Below are positions 14,425 through 16,275 of a DNA stretch of 16,275 nt, in pieces (within the stretch, counting starts at the first letter, position 1; each line of letters opens with the position of its first letter). The notes below the pieces were generated by a model. That model did no database searches and was not told the DNA's origin. It worked only from the letters and a program-made list of their open reading frames with translations. The translations under genes were made by a program, and so were the position numbers. This stretch comes from CAZGVW01 sp964529265 (GTDB taxonomy: Bacteria > Planctomycetota > Phycisphaerae > Phycisphaerales > UBA1924), in the NCBI GenBank assembly GCA_964529265.1, contig CAZGVW010000083.1, positions 1 through 16,275 on the forward strand, given 5' to 3'.

Positions 14425-16275
14425 TCAGCAGAACTGCGGCGAAGCCGCGCCGTTCTTCACCCGAACGTCCGCCGTGCGCGGCGGGGGCGCCCAGCGGCCG
14501 ACGTCCGCATCCGGCTGCTTGCGCCGGATCGCCGCGGCGATCAATCCGAGGAACAACGGCTGCGGGCGCAGCGGACGCCCGGAGAGTTCCGGGTGATACT
14601 GCACCGCGATGAAGTATGGGTGCGTCACGTGCGGGTGCGCGCCGCCGGCGTCGCTCAGGATTTCATCCGCCGCAAGCCGGCTCGGCAGTTCCAGCACCTG
14701 CATGATCGGCTGCGCCGGATGGCGTCCGGAGAAGATCAATCCGCCCGCCTCGAGGCGCTCGATGTAGCGCGGCTCGACTTCATAGCGGTGGCGGAAGCGC
14801 TGCCGCACCATCAGCGAGCCATCAGGCTGCGGGCGCGCGCCGGCTTCCTGGTAGAGATACGCCGCGAGCGTGCCGGGCTGGATGAGCACATCCTGCCCGC
14901 CGAGGCGCATGGTGCCGCCGAGGTTCTCGATGCGCTTCTGCTCCGGCAGTTCGCTGATCACCGGCTCGGCGCAGCGCGGATCGAACTCCGTGGAGTTGGC
15001 GCCGCGGATGCCGAGCACGTTGCGCGCGAACTCGAGCACGCACACCTGGAAGCCGAGGCAGATGCCGAGGTAGGGCAGCCCGGTTTCGCGGCAATGCCGC
15101 ACGCACGCGATCTTTCCTTCGACGCCGCGGGATCCGAACCCGCCCGGCACGATCACCGCGTCCACGTCCGCCAGCGTCTGGCCCACGTTCGCGTTCGTGA
15201 TGTCGGTCGTTTCGATCCACTTGAAGCGCACGTCGCACCCCAGGTGCGCGCCGCAGTGCTCGGCGGCTTTATCGATGGAGGCGTACGCATCGCGCAGCGC
15301 CGCGTACTTGCCCGTCAGGCCGATCGTCACCGCGCGGTGCTTGGGGCCCGTGAGTTTCCGCACGAACGTGAGCCACTGGTCGCGGGCCTTGTCCTCGTGC
15401 GAAAGATCGACGCGGTCGTGCAGGTCGAGGATCGAGAGGATCTCGCGATCGAGCCCCTCGCTGCGCATCGATTCCGGAATCGTGTAGATGCTGGCGCGGT
15501 CGTGCATCGAGAACACGCGCTTCAGCGGCACGTTGGAGAAGAGCGCCAGTTTCTCGCGGATGGTCTGCGAAATCGGGTTGCTGGCGCGGGCCGCGATGAT
15601 GTGCGGCTGGACGCCCGCCTCCATGAGCCGCTTCACGCCCAGTTGCGCCGCCTTGCTCTTCTGCTCGCCCAGCGCCGGCGGCTCGATGACGTACGTGAGC
15701 GCGACGAAGCACGTCGAATCCGGCCCTTCCTCGAACGCCAGTTCGCGCAGCGCCTCGATATAGAAGCCGTTCTCGTAATCGCCCACCGTGCCGCCGACCT
15801 CGACGAACACCACGTCGGCGGGGCGCGCGCCGTCGCCGAAGAGCGCCAGTTCCCGCAGTTTGCGCTTCACCTCGCCCGTCACGTGCGGGATCATCTGCAC
15901 GTCGCGGCCGAGGTATTCCCCGTGCCGCTCGCGATCCAGAATCTCGGAGAAGATCTGCCCGCTCGTCACGAAGTTGCGCCGCGTCAGCGGCTGATCGAGC
16001 ATGCGCTCGTACGTGCCGAGGTCCATGTCGCACTCGGCGCCGTCATCGAGCACGAACACCTCGCCGTGGCGATAGGGATTCAGCGTCCCCGCATCGACGT
16101 TGAGGTAGCCCTCCAGCTTGATGGGCGCGACCACCAGTCCCTTGTCCTTCAGCAGCTTGGCGAGCGACGAGGAGAAGATCCCCTTGCCCAGCCCCGACAT
16201 CACCGTGCCCAGCACGACGACGTACTTGTGCCGCCCCTTGCGGTACCCCTCCGGAATCGGGCTGTAGAACTCCGT
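14425..16275 (-). CDS. pyrG: CTP synthase, 5' partial, with variant P-loop
   Basis: Makes CTP from UTP, ATP and glutamine (or ammonia) in the cytoplasm. 616 residues are in the window and the frame is still open at the edge, where it reads TEFYSPIPEGYRKGRHKY before VVVLGTVMSGLGKGIFSSS; usual enzymes (about 545 residues) start at MKYIFVTGGVVSSLGKG, so this one has an N-terminal extension and about 25 extra residues at the C-terminus. Synthase-domain marks: YLNVDAGTLNPYRHGEVFVL, DDGAECDMDLGTYERML, VEVGGTVGDYEN (metal-binding Asp and Glu kept), ALFSNVPLKRVFSMHD and KSKAAQLGVKRL. Glutaminase-domain marks: VIVPGGFGSRGVEGK, nucleophile Cys in PYLGICLGFQ, GGTMRLG, HRYEV and YHPE (catalytic His and Glu). 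Departures include GTVMSGLGKG for GGVVSSLGKG and KLEGYLNVD for KLDPYINVD. Confidence 0.95.
   Translation of the reverse strand, partial: TEFYSPIPEGYRKGRHKYVVVLGTVMSGLGKGIFSSSLAKLLKDKGLVVAPIKLEGYLNVDAGTLNPYRHGEVFVLDDGAECDMDLGTYERMLDQPLTRRNFVTSGQIFSEILDRERHGEYLGRDVQMIPHVTGEVKRKLRELALFGDGARPADVVFVEVGGTVGDYENGFYIEALRELAFEEGPDSTCFVALTYVIEPPALGEQKSKAAQLGVKRLMEAGVQPHIIAARASNPISQTIREKLALFSNVPLKRVFSMHDRASIYTIPESMRSEGLDREILSILDLHDRVDLSHEDKARDQWLTFVRKLTGPKHRAVTIGLTGKYAALRDAYASIDKAAEHCGAHLGCDVRFKWIETTDITNANVGQTLADVDAVIVPGGFGSRGVEGKIACVRHCRETGLPYLGICLGFQVCVLEFARNVLGIRGANSTEFDPRCAEPVISELPEQKRIENLGGTMRLGGQDVLIQPGTLAAYLYQEAGARPQPDGSLMVRQRFRHRYEVEPRYIERLEAGGLIFSGRHPAQPIMQVLELPSRLAADEILSDAGGAHPHVTHPYFIAVQYHPELSGRPLRPQPLFLGLIAAAIRRKQPDADVGRWAPPPRTADVRVKNGAASPQFC

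Overview
The window is high-GC DNA that reads as a member of the Planctomycetota, most likely class Phycisphaerae. This rests on three things: a secreted protein ending in paired GC-type dockerin repeats (DLNGDGVVGAADLALMLG and a second copy), a 75-residue Lys/Arg-only histone-H1-like protein, and intergenic clusters of a short palindrome of the CACAGGCG-TCC-CGCCTGTG type that I associate with planctomycete genomes. The taxonomic call is inference; there is no rRNA or other marker here.

Layout. 1-2849 (+): 3' three quarters of an aconitase gene, followed by two tiny genes joined by stop/start overlaps. 2924-3652 (+): small exported protein. 3666-4934 (-): M16-family peptidase homologue lacking its zinc motif. 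5243-5854 (+): membrane-anchored, pseudopilin-like protein, flanked by palindromic repeats. 6206-6433 (+): histone-H1-like protein with a good promoter, strong ribosome binding site and two terminators. 6520-6727: composite repeat cluster. 6840-9032 (-): 730-residue exported protein with an internal duplication and a C-terminal dockerin pair. 9033-9821: long stretch without a convincing gene. 9822-10628 (+): planctomycete-style small helical protein with a degenerate tail containing palindromes. 10610-14127 (-): seven tiny exported cysteine-rich proteins, with one UPF0316 membrane protein among them. 14425-16275 (-): CTP synthase, cut at its start by the window edge.

The most unusual part is the minus-strand array from 10610 to 14127. 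Five members share a Kazal-like spacing (C-x-C-x8-C-x9-C-x3-C-x5-C or a close variant, with PV[ILV]C, a following N/DG and usually Y-x-N-x-C). The other two share a different six-cysteine plan (CxxC-x11-C-x4-C...C-x3-C). All have a signal peptide and nearly all a clear Shine-Dalgarno site. Two neighbouring members (12088-12324 and 12685-12918) also share a promoter-like element and a leader of about 95-100 nt with a hairpin whose 9-nt loop is kept and whose stem shows a compensatory base-pair change. This looks like a local expansion of secreted disulfide-rich proteins, possibly protease inhibitors, with leader-level regulation. Their function is not known from the sequence.

The housekeeping genes (aconitase, CTP synthase) do not form an evident pathway with the accessory genes; the region looks like core genes separated by lineage-specific exported proteins and repeat-rich spacers.
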